Positions 44,091 through 52,626 of a stretch of DNA of 64,000 bases are shown piece by piece. The stretch is from Mesorhizobium qingshengii (GTDB lineage Bacteria > Pseudomonadota > Alphaproteobacteria > Rhizobiales > Rhizobiaceae). The DNA lies in assembly GCF_027563465.1 (NCBI RefSeq), contig NZ_JAPFQA010000004.1:1-64000 (forward strand), read 5' to 3'. Below the pieces are notes generated by a model that saw only the letters and a program-made list of their open reading frames with translations, was not told the DNA's origin and made no database searches. Position 1 is the first letter of the stretch; each line of letters begins with the position of its first letter. The translations under genes were made by a program, and so were the position numbers.

Positions 44091-45040
44091 TGGACAGCTA
44101 TGATTTCCCGCAGGTCACCCAGCTTGCCATTCCGTTCTTCGTCGCCGCGATCCTGATCGAACTGTGGCTGGTACGCACCGGCCGCGCCAAAGGCTCGTTC
44201 GAGACGCGCGACACGCTGACCAGCCTGATGATGGGCACCGGCAATGTCGTCGCCGGGCTGCTGCTTGGCGTCGTGTCCTACTGGGCACTGCTATGGCTGT
44301 GGCAATTCAGGATCTTCAATCTCGGCCTGTCGTTCTGGGTGTTCCTGGCCGCCTTCCTGCTCGACGATCTGCGCTACTATGTCTATCACCGCATCGCGCA
44401 CCGGGTGCGCTGGGTTTGGGCCGAGCACGTCAACCATCATTCCAGCCAGCATTACAATCTGTCGACGGCATTGAGACAAAGCTGGACCGGGCTGTTCACC
44501 TTCATGTTCGTGCTGCAGGCCCCGCTGGTGCTGCTCGGCTTTCACCCGGCGGTGATTGCCTTCACCTTCGGCTTCAACCTCGTCTGGCAGTTCTGGATCC
44601 ACACCGAGACCATCGGCAGGATGTGGCGCTGGTTCGAGTTCATCTTCAACACGCCGTCCCACCACCGCGTCCACCACGCCACCAACCCGCGCTATCTCGA
44701 CGCCAACTATGCCGGCACGCTGATCATCTGGGACCGTATGTTCGGCACCTTCGTCGAGGAATTGGAGGAGGATCGGCCGCGCTACGGCATCGTCAAGAAC
44801 CTGGGCACCTTCAACCCGCTGAAAGTGGCGTTCCACGAATGGATCGGCATGTTCGGGGATGCCTTTGCGCCAGGGCTTACGCTCAGCGATCGTTTCAACT
44901 ACCTGATCAAGCCGCCTGGCTGGAGCCATGACGGTTCGCGCGAGACCTCGGAAAGCCTGAAGGCTGCCTATGTCAGGCGGAATCCCAGCGAGGCGGGCAA
45001 GCCGGGGCTGCCGGCTGCAAGTGCCGAGCCGGCGGAATAG
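44087..45040 (+). CDS. sterol desaturase / fatty acid hydroxylase family protein
   Basis: 317 aa, with about four membrane helices in the first 180 residues. The di-iron His clusters are complete: YHRIAHRVRW (H101, H105), HVNHHSSQHYN (H114, H117, H118) and HHRVHHATNPRYLDANYAGT. It hydroxylates or desaturates a lipid at the membrane; the substrate is unknown (carotenoid, hopanoid or fatty acyl chain). The coupled upstream gene is a possible partner. The shared operator-like palindrome suggests a lipid-responsive regulon with the fadL-like genes (inference). Confidence 0.88.
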   Translation: MMDSYDFPQVTQLAIPFFVAAILIELWLVRTGRAKGSFETRDTLTSLMMGTGNVVAGLLLGVVSYWALLWLWQFRIFNLGLSFWVFLAAFLLDDLRYYVYHRIAHRVRWVWAEHVNHHSSQHYNLSTALRQSWTGLFTFMFVLQAPLVLLGFHPAVIAFTFGFNLVWQFWIHTETIGRMWRWFEFIFNTPSHHRVHHATNPRYLDANYAGTLIIWDRMFGTFVEELEEDRPRYGIVKNLGTFNPLKVAFHEWIGMFGDAFAPGLTLSDRFNYLIKPPGWSHDGSRETSESLKAAYVRRNPSEAGKPGLPAASAEPAE

Positions 45041-45049
45041 CTGCTTTTA

Positions 45050-45382
45050 TCATGAGGGCTCGTTCGAGCCACCATCGCGCATCAGTGTCTCGTAGTCGCG
45101 GCCGCCGTAGAAAATGTTGACGATACGGACGAGATCGTCTTCCACGATGTAGGCGATGACAGCAGAGTGCTCGAACGGCACCGTTCGCAATCCTGGCACG
45201 ATGTGGTCACGAGAACGACCACCCCGAGGTGCGTTACCAATGCTCTGGCAGCGGTCTTCGATGCGCAGCACGAATCTCAGCGCTACGTCTGAACTTCCAG
45301 TTGCCTCGGCTATGTGTGTGAAAATGTTGGCAAGATCGTCGCTGGCACTTTCGCGGTACTCGACTTCAAGCCGCCGAATCAT
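45050..45382 (-). CDS. parE: ParE/RelE-superfamily toxin
   Basis: 110 aa. VEYRESASDDLANIFTHIAE at the N-terminus, ALRFVLRIEDRCQSIGNAPR, and RTVPFEHSAVIAYIVEDDLV with RIVNIFYGGRDYE are the ParE fold. ParE proteins poison DNA gyrase. The start overlaps the antitoxin gene by 17 nt, the usual antitoxin-first order. Confidence 0.88.
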   Translation of the reverse strand: MIRRLEVEYRESASDDLANIFTHIAEATGSSDVALRFVLRIEDRCQSIGNAPRGGRSRDHIVPGLRTVPFEHSAVIAYIVEDDLVRIVNIFYGGRDYETLMRDGGSNEPS

Positions 45383-45656
45383 CAGCGCGGCTCGAATATT
45401 GCCCAGCGAATTTCTTAAGCCGGTCGCGAACCTCTTTTCCAGAAAGGTTCGGCCTCGTGTCCTCGATCGATGCCGTCACCCGCGCCCGGATCGCCGCCAT
45501 CCGTTCGGTATGCTCTTCCTCTTCGCGCTGGAAAGCGCGAAGTGCGGCGCGGATGACCTCGCTCGCCGAGCCGAAGGAGCCGTCCTGGACTTTCTCGCGG
45601 ATCATGCGCGCCATGGCGGGCGTGACGGTGACCGACAGTTTTTCAGCGGCTTCCAT
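45366..45656 (-). CDS. parD: ParD-type ribbon-helix-helix antitoxin
   Basis: 96 aa. KLSVTVTPAMARMIREKVQD is the RHH strand-helix, followed by GSFGSASEVIRAALRAFQRE, the classical ParD segment. The C-terminal charged half binds the toxin. It would dimerise on its own promoter. Confidence 0.9.
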   Translation of the reverse strand: MEAAEKLSVTVTPAMARMIREKVQDGSFGSASEVIRAALRAFQREEEEHTERMAAIRARVTASIEDTRPNLSGKEVRDRLKKFAGQYSSRADDSAA

Positions 45657-45678
45657 GGATGTCTCTCTCAGGCATAGG

Positions 45679-45694
45679 TAGGATATTATCCCAC
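45679..45694 (-). promoter_or_regulatory. probable parDE promoter/operator
   Basis: On the minus strand the 23-nt-upstream segment GGGATAATATCC contains a -10-like GATAAT within an inverted repeat (GGATA/TATCC). This is a natural site for ParD autorepression. No -35 was assigned with confidence. Confidence 0.35.
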
Positions 45695-45725
45695 TTTACG
45701 CCAGGGGTCCATCAGACCGGCAAGT

Positions 45726-47138
45726 CTACTCCGCTGCTTCTGCCGTTTGCGCCGGCAAGCCCAGCCATTGCCGGCAGTCGGCTTGGGCGCGCGACGTGAT
45801 GGCATGGCGCTTGGCGACCGTCTTGTCCTTGCCGCGCATGTGTTTGCCTTCGGTTTTCGGGGCTTCGACGGGCGGGAACAGGCCGAAATTGACGTTCATC
45901 GGCTGGAACGAGCGCTTGCCGGGCTCGTCATCGGAAACAATATGGCCGCCGGTGATGTGGTTGAGCAGCGCGCCGAAGGCCGTGGTGAGCGGCGGCAGGG
46001 ACGGCGCATGGCCGAGCCGTTCGGCGGCGGCGAAGCGACCGGCAAGCAGGCCGATCGCGGCGCTCTCGACATAGCCCTCGCAGCCGGTGATCTGGCCGGC
46101 GAAACGCAGGCCGGGGCGCGATTTCAGCTGCAGCGAAGCATCAAGCAGGGTCGGCGAGTTGATGTAGGTGTTGCGGTGCAGGCCGCCGAGGCGGGCGAAA
46201 TCGGCGTTTTCGAGGCCCGGGATGGTGCGGAACACGCGCACCTGTTCGGCATGCTTCAGCTTGGTCTGGAAGCCGACCATGTTGTAGAGCGTGCCCAGCG
46301 CATTGTCCTGCCTCAGCTGCACGACGGCATAGGCCTTCACCGTCGGATTGTGCGCATTGGTTAGCCCCATCGGCTTCATCGGCCCATAGCGCAGCGTCTC
46401 GACGCCGCGTTCGGCCATGATCTCGATCGGCAGGCAGCCGTCGAAATAGGGCGTGCCTTCCCATTGTTTGAATTCGGTTTTCTGGCCGTCGACCAGCGCC
46501 TGCACGAAGGCAAGGTACTGGTCCTTGTCCAGGGGACAGTTGATGTAGTCCTTGCCAGTGCCGCCGGGCCCGACCTTGTCGTAGCGCGACTGGAACCAGC
46601 AGATGTCCATGTCGATCGTGTCGAAATGGATGATCGGCGCGATGGCGTCGAAGAAGGCGAGCGCGTCGGCGCCGGTCGCCTCGGCGATCGACTGGGCAAG
46701 CGATGGGGCGGTCAGCGGCCCGGTGGCGATGATCGCCTGGTCCCAGTCCGCCGGTGGCAGGCCCGCCACTTCCTCGCGCTGGATGGTGATCAGCGGATGC
46801 GCCTCGAGCTTTTTCGTCACGGCGTCGGAGAAGCCATCGCGGTCGACGGCAAGCGCGCCACCGGCTGGCACCTGGTTGGCGTCGCCGGCACTCATGATCA
46901 GCGAGCCAGCCAGCCGCATCTCGGCGTGCAGCAGGCCGACGGCGTTGTTTTCGGCGTCGTCGGAACGGAACGAATTGGAACAGACGAGCTCGGCAAGGCC
47001 ATCGGTCTTGTGCGCGTCGGTGCCGCGAACGGGCCGCATTTCATGCAGGACAACCGGCACGCCGGCTTGCGCCGCCTGCCAGGCGGCTTCGGAGCCGGCG
47101 AGGCCGCCGCCGATGATGTGGATGGGATTTTTGCTCAT
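45726..47138 (-). CDS. trmFO: methylenetetrahydrofolate-tRNA-(uracil-5-)-methyltransferase TrmFO
   Basis: 470 aa. The FAD-binding start reads [20 protein letters not shown] (GGG at 10-12) with [40 protein letters not shown] and [15 protein letters not shown] are TrmFO-specific; the Cys residues in these segments are the usual catalytic candidates. It makes m5U54 in tRNA using CH2-THF and FADH2. The ATG at 47138 is used; the longer frame would run through the hairpin array. It lies on the same strand as and downstream of that array. Confidence 0.95.
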   Translation of the reverse strand: MSKNPIHIIGGGLAGSEAAWQAAQAGVPVVLHEMRPVRGTDAHKTDGLAELVCSNSFRSDDAENNAVGLLHAEMRLAGSLIMSAGDANQVPAGGALAVDRDGFSDAVTKKLEAHPLITIQREEVAGLPPADWDQAIIATGPLTAPSLAQSIAEATGADALAFFDAIAPIIHFDTIDMDICWFQSRYDKVGPGGTGKDYINCPLDKDQYLAFVQALVDGQKTEFKQWEGTPYFDGCLPIEIMAERGVETLRYGPMKPMGLTNAHNPTVKAYAVVQLRQDNALGTLYNMVGFQTKLKHAEQVRVFRTIPGLENADFARLGGLHRNTYINSPTLLDASLQLKSRPGLRFAGQITGCEGYVESAAIGLLAGRFAAAERLGHAPSLPPLTTAFGALLNHITGGHIVSDDEPGKRSFQPMNVNFGLFPPVEAPKTEGKHMRGKDKTVAKRHAITSRAQADCRQWLGLPAQTAEAAE

Positions 47139-47218
47139 GAGCGCCGGAATAATCGCTTGGTGCGGCGATTGCAATTGCCGAGCGTGGTGCCGGGCAAAAC
47201 AGCTCCCGAAGGAACCAG

Positions 47219-47352
47219 CCCCTGAAAACAACAACACCCGCCGGGGGAGGAGGTCCGGCGGGTGTCGTTTTGGGGGTCGACCCTCGGGAGGAGGTGAAGG
47301 CCGACCGTATTCGTCATCACCGGGGAGGAGGTCGGCTTTGACGAAATCTCTT
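47219..47352 (-). ncRNA. cuckoo/CcsR-like sRNA unit, three ACCTCCTCCC hairpins (distal)
   Basis: Plus-strand coordinates of the loops (GGGAGGAGGT) are 47245-47254, 47286-47295 and 47323-47332. The first is a perfect 10-bp stem (47235-47244 with 47255-47264) with exactly the motif as its loop. The second has outer GGTCG/CGACC arms, and the third is weaker. On the minus strand every loop reads ACCTCCTCCC, an anti-Shine-Dalgarno-like sequence. The unit lies downstream of the proximal unit and the DUF1127 genes. CcsR RNAs of Rhodobacter have the same motif and the same gene association. Confidence 0.8.
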
Positions 47353-47402
47353 TCGCCAATTTTGAAAGGGGCGAAACCTTTGGGACAAAATTCGTTTTGC
47401 CC

Positions 47403-47530
47403 CGGGGAAACAGCGCCCGCCGCGGGAGGAGGTGCGGCGGGCGCCGTTTTGGTGGTCAACCCTTGGGAGGAGGTAAGGGGTGACCGTATTCGTCAGGGTC
47501 GGGGAGGAGGTCGACCCTGGCGAAATTCCT
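47403..47530 (-). ncRNA. cuckoo/CcsR-like sRNA unit, three ACCTCCTCCC hairpins (proximal)
   Basis: Loops GGGAGGAGGT (plus strand) at 47424-47433, 47465-47474 and 47502-47511. The stems are near-perfect: 11 bp (47413-47423 with 47434-47444), 11 bp with one mismatch (47454-47464 with 47475-47485) and 8 bp (47494-47501 with 47512-47519). Order, spacing and linkers (GACCGTATTCGTCA, CGAAAT) match the distal unit, so one unit is a duplication of the other. It starts 3 nt after the stop of the DUF1127 gene at 47533, consistent with processing from its mRNA. Confidence 0.85.
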
Positions 47531-47532
47531 GG

Positions 47533-47673
47533 TTAGATCGCCCGGCGGGCGACGGTCTTGATTTCGTCGCGGACGATACCGAGATCATGCAGCTGGCGGT
47601 TCGAAAGGCGACCCAGCTCGGTAACCGTCTCGCGATAAACGCGCCAGTTACGATAGTTGCGGATCAGGTTCAT
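47533..47673 (-). CDS. DUF1127 micro-protein (46 aa)
   Basis: Translates as MNLIRNYRNWRVYRETVTEL, then GRLSNRQLHDLGIVRDEIKT and VARRAI. It is highly basic at the N-terminus and has the LSNRQLHDLGIxRxEI core of DUF1127. In Rhodobacter sphaeroides a DUF1127 protein (CcaF1) is an RNA-binding factor encoded just upstream of the CcsR sRNAs. The same order is found here. A ribosome-binding site is present (AACGACAATG preceded by AAAAGAGA). Confidence 0.93.
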   Translation of the reverse strand: MNLIRNYRNWRVYRETVTELGRLSNRQLHDLGIVRDEIKTVARRAI

Positions 47674-47722
47674 TGTCGTTCTCTTTTTCAAAACTGGTTC
47701 GGACCATTCGCGGTCCGAAGAA

Positions 47723-47863
47723 TTAGACCGCCTTGCGAGCGACGTAAGGAATGTCGCTGCGGCTGATGCCGAGGTCGGTCAGTTCACGGTTGCTCAGGCG
47801 GCTCAGCTCGGAGACAGTGTCCCGGTAGCGGCGCCAGTTGCGGTAGTTGCGGATCAGGTTCAT
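47723..47863 (-). CDS. DUF1127 micro-protein (46 aa), paralogue
   Basis: MNLIRNYRNWRRYRDTVSEL, SRLSNRELTDLGISRSDIPY, VARKAV. About 60% identical by eye to its neighbour, from which it is separated by 49 nt. First of the presumed transcript; the 100 nt upstream are AT-richer than the surroundings and should contain the promoter. Known homologues are induced by heat and oxidative stress. Confidence 0.95.
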   Translation of the reverse strand: MNLIRNYRNWRRYRDTVSELSRLSNRELTDLGISRSDIPYVARKAV

Positions 47864-48101
47864 GGTATTTCTCGTTTCGTCTTTCTTCCGGATCATTCCG
47901 TCTTTGTGTACGAACCATAGATAGGCGGGCTCATATCGATTTAAAAGCGCTATGGCTGCATGGCAGCAATGCAAATTGTGCAATGCAACATTAACGCGCG
48001 TTCACGGACCTGACACAAAGAAACCCGAATCGGAAAATGCCGTTGCGTCAACGGTTTGGCCGGATCGGCTGAAAAAAAGACCAAACCGGGGGAGGGGCAA
48101 C

Positions 48102-49220
48102 ATGGCGAGCTATTCGTCGCGGATCAGGTTGGATATCGCGCGCTGGCACCAAACCGGCCTGATCGACGCGGCGACCGCCGATTCCCTGGCGCGCGATGTC
48201 GAGGCCAATGAGCGCAAATCGCTCAGCTTCGGCTCGATCCTGGCGATGATGGCCGCCTTGCTGTTCGGCGCCGCCATCCTGATTTTCGTCGCCGCCAACT
48301 GGGACGCGATCCCGCGGCTGGCACGGATAGCGGCACTGTTTGCCGTCATCCTTGGCGGCTATGTCGGCGGCGCGGTGCTGAAGACACGCGACCATGCGGC
48401 GATCGGCGAGGCGCTGTGGATCGTGGCGGCCGCGGCTTTCGGCGGTTCGATCGCGCTGATCGGCCAGATGTATCATCTGTCCGGCGACGAGGCGTCCGCT
48501 TTGGTCACCTGGGGTGCCGGCACGGCATTGGCGGCGGTGGCGTTGCGATCGAACCCGCTGACCGTCGCTTCGGTCGGCATCGCCGATGCCTGGCTGTTCC
48601 TGAAGGGATTCGACTATTTCAATCGCAGCGAATTTCCGCATCTCTTCGTCGTCATGGCGATCGTGCTGTTTGCCGTTTCGTTCTGGACCCGCAGCCAGCC
48701 GGCGCGGCACCTGATCATCCTGTCCCTGCTCTTCTATCTCGTCCTGTTCGCCATGGATCACGCGACGCTGCCGGTGGCGATCCCCCTTGTCACTGTCTCT
48801 GCCGTGCTTTTCGCGGCTGCCGTCTTCGCACCGGAACCAGTCGACCGGATCGTGCAACTTGGCGGCCGTTTGCCCTTGCATGCTCTGCTCGGCTTCCTCA
48901 CCGGCCTGGCTATCATCCAGTTCGAACTGGCGGACGAAAGCACCTATAACAGCGGTTTCACCATCGCCTCGGTCGTTGCGCTCGCCGGTATCGTCGCGGC
49001 CATCGTGCTGGCCGGCCGGGAGAGCCGTGGGCTGCGCTGGCTCGCCTATCTCGGCTTCGCCTTCGAACTCGCCATCATCTATGTCGTGACCTTGCAATCG
49101 ATGCTCGATACGGCCGGCTTCTTCCTTGCCGCCGCGGTGCTGCTCGGCATCCTTGCGCTCGTCATCATCCGCGTGGAGAAGCGCATGAAAGGTCCAGCAA
49201 CCGGGGGAGCCACGGCATGA
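48102..49220 (+). CDS. DUF2157 integral membrane protein
   Basis: 372 aa. A cytoplasmic N-terminal domain (SSRIRLDIARWHQTGLIDAA to about residue 45) is followed by about ten membrane helices. It has the DUF2157 signature around FVAANWDAIPRLARIAALFA. GGGGAGGGGC lies before the ATG. It overlaps the next gene by 4 nt; DUF2157-GDYXXLXY pairs are a recurring bacterial couple of unknown function. Confidence 0.88.
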   Translation: MASYSSRIRLDIARWHQTGLIDAATADSLARDVEANERKSLSFGSILAMMAALLFGAAILIFVAANWDAIPRLARIAALFAVILGGYVGGAVLKTRDHAAIGEALWIVAAAAFGGSIALIGQMYHLSGDEASALVTWGAGTALAAVALRSNPLTVASVGIADAWLFLKGFDYFNRSEFPHLFVVMAIVLFAVSFWTRSQPARHLIILSLLFYLVLFAMDHATLPVAIPLVTVSAVLFAAAVFAPEPVDRIVQLGGRLPLHALLGFLTGLAIIQFELADESTYNSGFTIASVVALAGIVAAIVLAGRESRGLRWLAYLGFAFELAIIYVVTLQSMLDTAGFFLAAAVLLGILALVIIRVEKRMKGPATGGATA

Positions 49221-49801
49221 TGACCGGAAAGCGGCTGATCATTTCGGCGCTGGTGCTGGCGCTCGTCCAGATAGGCTTCCTGAGCTGGATCATCGCCGGC
49301 CGGGCGGCGATCCTGCGCAATGGCAAGGAGGTGCTGCTGAAGATCGAACCCGTCGATCCACGCGATCTCCTGCGCGGCGACTACATTGTTCTTGGCTACG
49401 AGATTTCGCGGATACCGGTGAAAATGATCGCCAACATCCCGGCCGACAAATTCTCCAGCGACGACACGTCGATCGTGGTCCGCCTGAAGAAGGGTGCCGA
49501 CGGCTACTGGACGCCGACCACCGCCTGGTTCGGCAAGGCACCGACGCGGGCCGCCGCCGACGAGGCCGATATATCAGGCCATGTCGCTGAAGGCTGGGAT
49601 CTTCGTGGGGAGGGAATGACCATCGCGCCGGATTATGGCATCGAACGCTTCTACCTGCCGGAAGGCGAGGGGATGGCGATCCAGAACGACATGCGGGTGC
49701 GTCCGTTCGGGATACGCCTTGCGCTCTCCGGCGATGGCACCGCCCAGATCAAGGCGCTGGTGGATGGCGACAAGACGCTGTTCGAGGAGCCGCTTTACTA
49801 G
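49217..49801 (+). CDS. GDYXXLXY-domain membrane-anchored protein
   Basis: 194 aa. The N-terminal helix (LIISALVLALVQIGFLSWII) is an anchor. LKIEPVDPRDLLRGDYIVLG contains the eponymous GDYxxLxY (GDYIVLGY), followed by a beta-rich periplasmic domain (VVRLKKGADGYWTP). It is coupled to the DUF2157 gene by a 4-nt overlap, and probably forms a complex with it. Confidence 0.9.
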   Translation: MMTGKRLIISALVLALVQIGFLSWIIAGRAAILRNGKEVLLKIEPVDPRDLLRGDYIVLGYEISRIPVKMIANIPADKFSSDDTSIVVRLKKGADGYWTPTTAWFGKAPTRAAADEADISGHVAEGWDLRGEGMTIAPDYGIERFYLPEGEGMAIQNDMRVRPFGIRLALSGDGTAQIKALVDGDKTLFEEPLY

Positions 49802-49829
49802 AATGTCCGTGCCTGCCGTGGTGTGAAGC

Positions 49830-51275
49830 ATGCCAATCATCCTGACGACGCGTGAAGACATCAATCTCGACACTGTTTTGCGTGTCGCCTGGAAAAAGGA
49901 CACGGTGGAGATCGGCGAGACGGCCTTGCGGCGCATAGCCGACTGCCGTGCCTCGTTCCTGAAGCTGATTGAAACCGATCCGCCACCGGTGATCTATGGC
50001 GTCACCACCGCCATGGGGGAACTGGCCAGCCAACGGCTCGCGCATGACGAGCGCGACCGCCATGCGCGCATCAAGGCGTTTGCCGCCGCAACTCGTTCGG
50101 TGATCCTTTGCCCGATCGCGTGGTCAGGGCGATCGTGCTTGCCCGCCTGACGACTTCATCGAGGGCAACGCCGCCACCACGCCGCGCATCGCGCTCGCGT
50201 TGCCGCGATGCTCGACGGCGGCCCGATGCCGATGGTGCCGGCCTCAGGCCAGGGCGGCGCCGGTGAAGTCCTGGCGCTCTATCCGCTGTTTGCCGAACTT
50301 TCGACGCGTTTCGACCTGGAGGTCAAGGAACGGGGCTCGCTGATCAACGGCTCGCCCTGTGCTGCCGCTCTGGTGGCCGACGCAGCGCTCGCGGCACGCC
50401 GCCGCATCCGGATCGCGCACAAGGTGTTTGCGCTGTCGATCGAAGCGTTTCGCGCTCCGCTCGAACACTACGACGCGGCGCTCGACGCGCTCTGGGGCGA
50501 TGAGCACGAGGCGGCGGCCCTCCAGGGATTGCGGCAATTTCTGGTCGAAGCCGGAGATGGCAGGCGCAACTATCAGGCGCCGGTCAGCTACCGCATCGTG
50601 CCGCGCGTTCTCGGCCAGGCGCATCGCGCACTTTCGTCGGCCGAGCGGGCGGCAGATGTCTCGCTGGCCTCGATATCGGACAATCCGGTCTACATTCCGC
50701 CCGATGACGCGCATCCGTTGGGGCGCTGCATCAGCACGGGCGGCTATCACAACGCCATGGCGACGCCGGCGCTGGACGGCCTTGCGGCGATATGGGCCGA
50801 TATCTGCCTGCTCTGCGACCGTCACGCCTCCAAGCTTCTGAATGGCAAGGTGTCGCTGCTGCCCGATCTCCTGATGACCGGGCGGCATTGGGCCGACAGC
50901 GACGGCCACGGCAATGTCGGCTATGTACCGATGGCGATTACCGGCTATCTCGAGCAGGCCAAGCTTGCCGCGCAGCGCACCTTCATTCCGGGAACGGAAT
51001 CAGCCGGCGCCGGGCAGGACGATGTCGCCACCACGGCGTTCTTCGCATGGACCAAGGAGGCGACCGCCGGCCGCTGCGTCGACGCTGCCATGGCAATGCT
51101 GGCGATGATCGCCTCACAGGCGCTGCACGTCACCGAACGCGCGGCTCCGCCGGCGCTGCAGTCATTCGTCGACGAAATCAGGGACGTCGTGCCGCCTGTC
51201 GGCGCGGATCGCGTGCTGGGGCCGGAGCTTGCAAAGCTGGCCGAGTGGTTCACACGTCAGGTTTTCGAGACGTAG
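49830..51275 (+). pseudogene. aromatic amino acid (HAL/PAL-type) ammonia-lyase, frameshifted
   Basis: The first 87 codons (MPIILTTREDINLDTVLRVA ... VIYGVTTAMGELASQRLAHD) and the last 355 (from 50208: MLDGGPMPMVPASGQGGAGE ...) are both intact and in the same frame. Between them three single-base deletions (near 50093, 50150 and 50200) shift the frame three times and create a TGA at 50148-50150. With corrections the middle reads SFGDPLPDRVVRAIVLARL, then DFIEGNAATTPRIALAVAAM. An ASG (the MIO-forming triad) is present, and GTESAGAGQDDVATTAFFAW corresponds to the C-terminal active-site loop. The protein would be about 482 aa. Either a recent pseudogene or local sequence error. Confidence 0.8.
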
Positions 51276-51352
51276 GCCGTCGATGCCGGGGCTTTCGCGA
51301 CGTCGCTTCTCTGGGCTTATGGCGGTATTGGCGAGGCTGGCTGACGGTCGTT

Positions 51353-52057
51353 TCAGCGGAGCTTTCTGCGCAGCAGGCTAAAGTCGACAAGGCGCAAGAG
51401 CCTGGTTTTGTCGGCCATGAACTTGTCGAATGCCGCATCAAAATCATCGCCGACCGATCGCCATTCGTCTTTCAGCTTGCGAACACGTCGGGCGCGCAGC
51501 CAGTTCTTTATCTTCGCGCGAGTCCCCTTGGGCTTCAAAATGACGCCACAGCCGTAATCGGCATCCACGGTGAAATAGTCGAGATCCGGGTTGCCCAGCA
51601 CGAAATCGATGTACGCCTTGTAAGTCACGCCGCACCACTCGCCGTGGAGGAAGGAGGGATTGGCTGCGGACCGATTTGGGGGCAGGCAATCATGCACCAC
51701 TACGGCACCACCGGGCGAGACCATGCGGAAAGCCTCCCTGATATCTCGCGCCGAGCACTCGTATGTGTGATGCGGATCGACGAACACGATATCGAACGTC
51801 CGTCCCTTCAGGCGCGTGTCATTGAGACATGCCGCGATATCCTCGTCCGCGGAGGTGAAATCGACAGGGAAGCCGTCGAGCGGCGGCTCGGTCGCCCGGT
51901 ACACCAGACGCATGCAGGGCTGAAAACCCAATTGCCGTGCTTCCGCGTATCTGAAGCCTGTGGTGCTCGTGTTGATCTCCAGGTAGCTCGTGAGCCCGAA
52001 GCGAACCGAGAGCAGCCCACAGATGTGCGCTTTGTTCCAATACTCAAGCATCATCAT
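51353..52057 (-). CDS. class I SAM-dependent methyltransferase
   Basis: About 234 aa. FGLTSYLEINTSTTGF (with an altered glycine loop), FPVDFTSADEDIAACLNDTR, FDIVFVDPHHTYECSARDIR and GGAVVVHDCLPPN follow the Methyltransf_24 layout. The usual GxGxG loop (ExGxxxGxS) reads LEINTSTTG, so SAM binding may be weakened. The ATG at 52057 (MMMLEYWN) has a GGGG box before it; a TTG 7 codons upstream is the alternative. Substrate unknown; such proteins often modify surface glycans. Confidence 0.7.
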   Translation of the reverse strand: MMMLEYWNKAHICGLLSVRFGLTSYLEINTSTTGFRYAEARQLGFQPCMRLVYRATEPPLDGFPVDFTSADEDIAACLNDTRLKGRTFDIVFVDPHHTYECSARDIREAFRMVSPGGAVVVHDCLPPNRSAANPSFLHGEWCGVTYKAYIDFVLGNPDLDYFTVDADYGCGVILKPKGTRAKIKNWLRARRVRKLKDEWRSVGDDFDAAFDKFMADKTRLLRLVDFSLLRRKLR

Positions 52058-52199
52058 TGCCCCGCGTTCCCCCAGCAATGAGTTGATCTCATTGCCGGCT
52101 ATCTCTCAAGCGATCAATCAGCAGGACTTGGCGCATGGCCGCGCCGAGGAAAACAGGGTCAAGAACAGGAAGAGGCAGGTGAAGCGGCCACGGTGTGAG

Positions 52200-52284
52200 T
52201 GGTGCGGATGAAGGGACTCGAACCCCCACGCCTTTCGGCACTGGAACCTAAATCCAGGGCGTCTACCAGTTCCGCCACATCCGC
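52200..52284 (-). tRNA. tRNA-Leu (TAG)
   Basis: 85 nt with encoded CCA (52200-52202). Acceptor GCGGATG/CATCCGC, anticodon stem-loop CTGGATTTAGGTTCCAG giving anticodon TAG, and a long variable arm (TGCCGAAAGGCGT) typical of class II tRNAs. It decodes CUA/CUG. Confidence 0.96.
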
Positions 52285-52626
52285 ATGAACCGGCAATCCC
52301 ATGTAGCCATCATTCTGTCAATGTCAGGGCCGAAATGATGGTTATTCGCCGAAATGCGAAGATGGTTGAAAATTAGGCTCGCCTGTGACAAAAGGCGTGT
52401 CGAATGTGACGGGACGCGACGATCCGCTTCTACAAAATGTGATAAGAAGTAGGAAAAACAAAGACTTATTCACATTTTGGAACGCAGTTTGGGAGAGTTT
52501 GAGCCGTATTTTCGGTCAAATCGCCAGGTTCCGTACCAAAAGCCATTCCCGGCAAGAATATACCGGCAGGCTGTGAACGGCAGAAAGCCGTTTGGCAGCC
52601 TCATTGGTGAAAACAAAGGTTTTACG
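52285..52626. other. intergenic region upstream of tig
   Basis: AT-richer than the surroundings, particularly 52380-52560, and open in several frames without a good start. It should hold the promoters of tig (rightward) and tRNA-Leu (leftward). No repeat or regulatory palindrome was recognised. Confidence 0.5.

Noticed and set aside
47400..47459. Extension of trmFO to a start at 47459
   Set aside because: The extra 107 residues translate the hairpin array and contain Pro/Gly noise; the FAD-binding start begins at 47138.
47219..47530. CRISPR array
   Set aside because: The repeated GGGAGGAGGT is only 10 nt and lies in hairpin loops with unequal, self-complementary flanks; no spacers of constant length and no cas genes.
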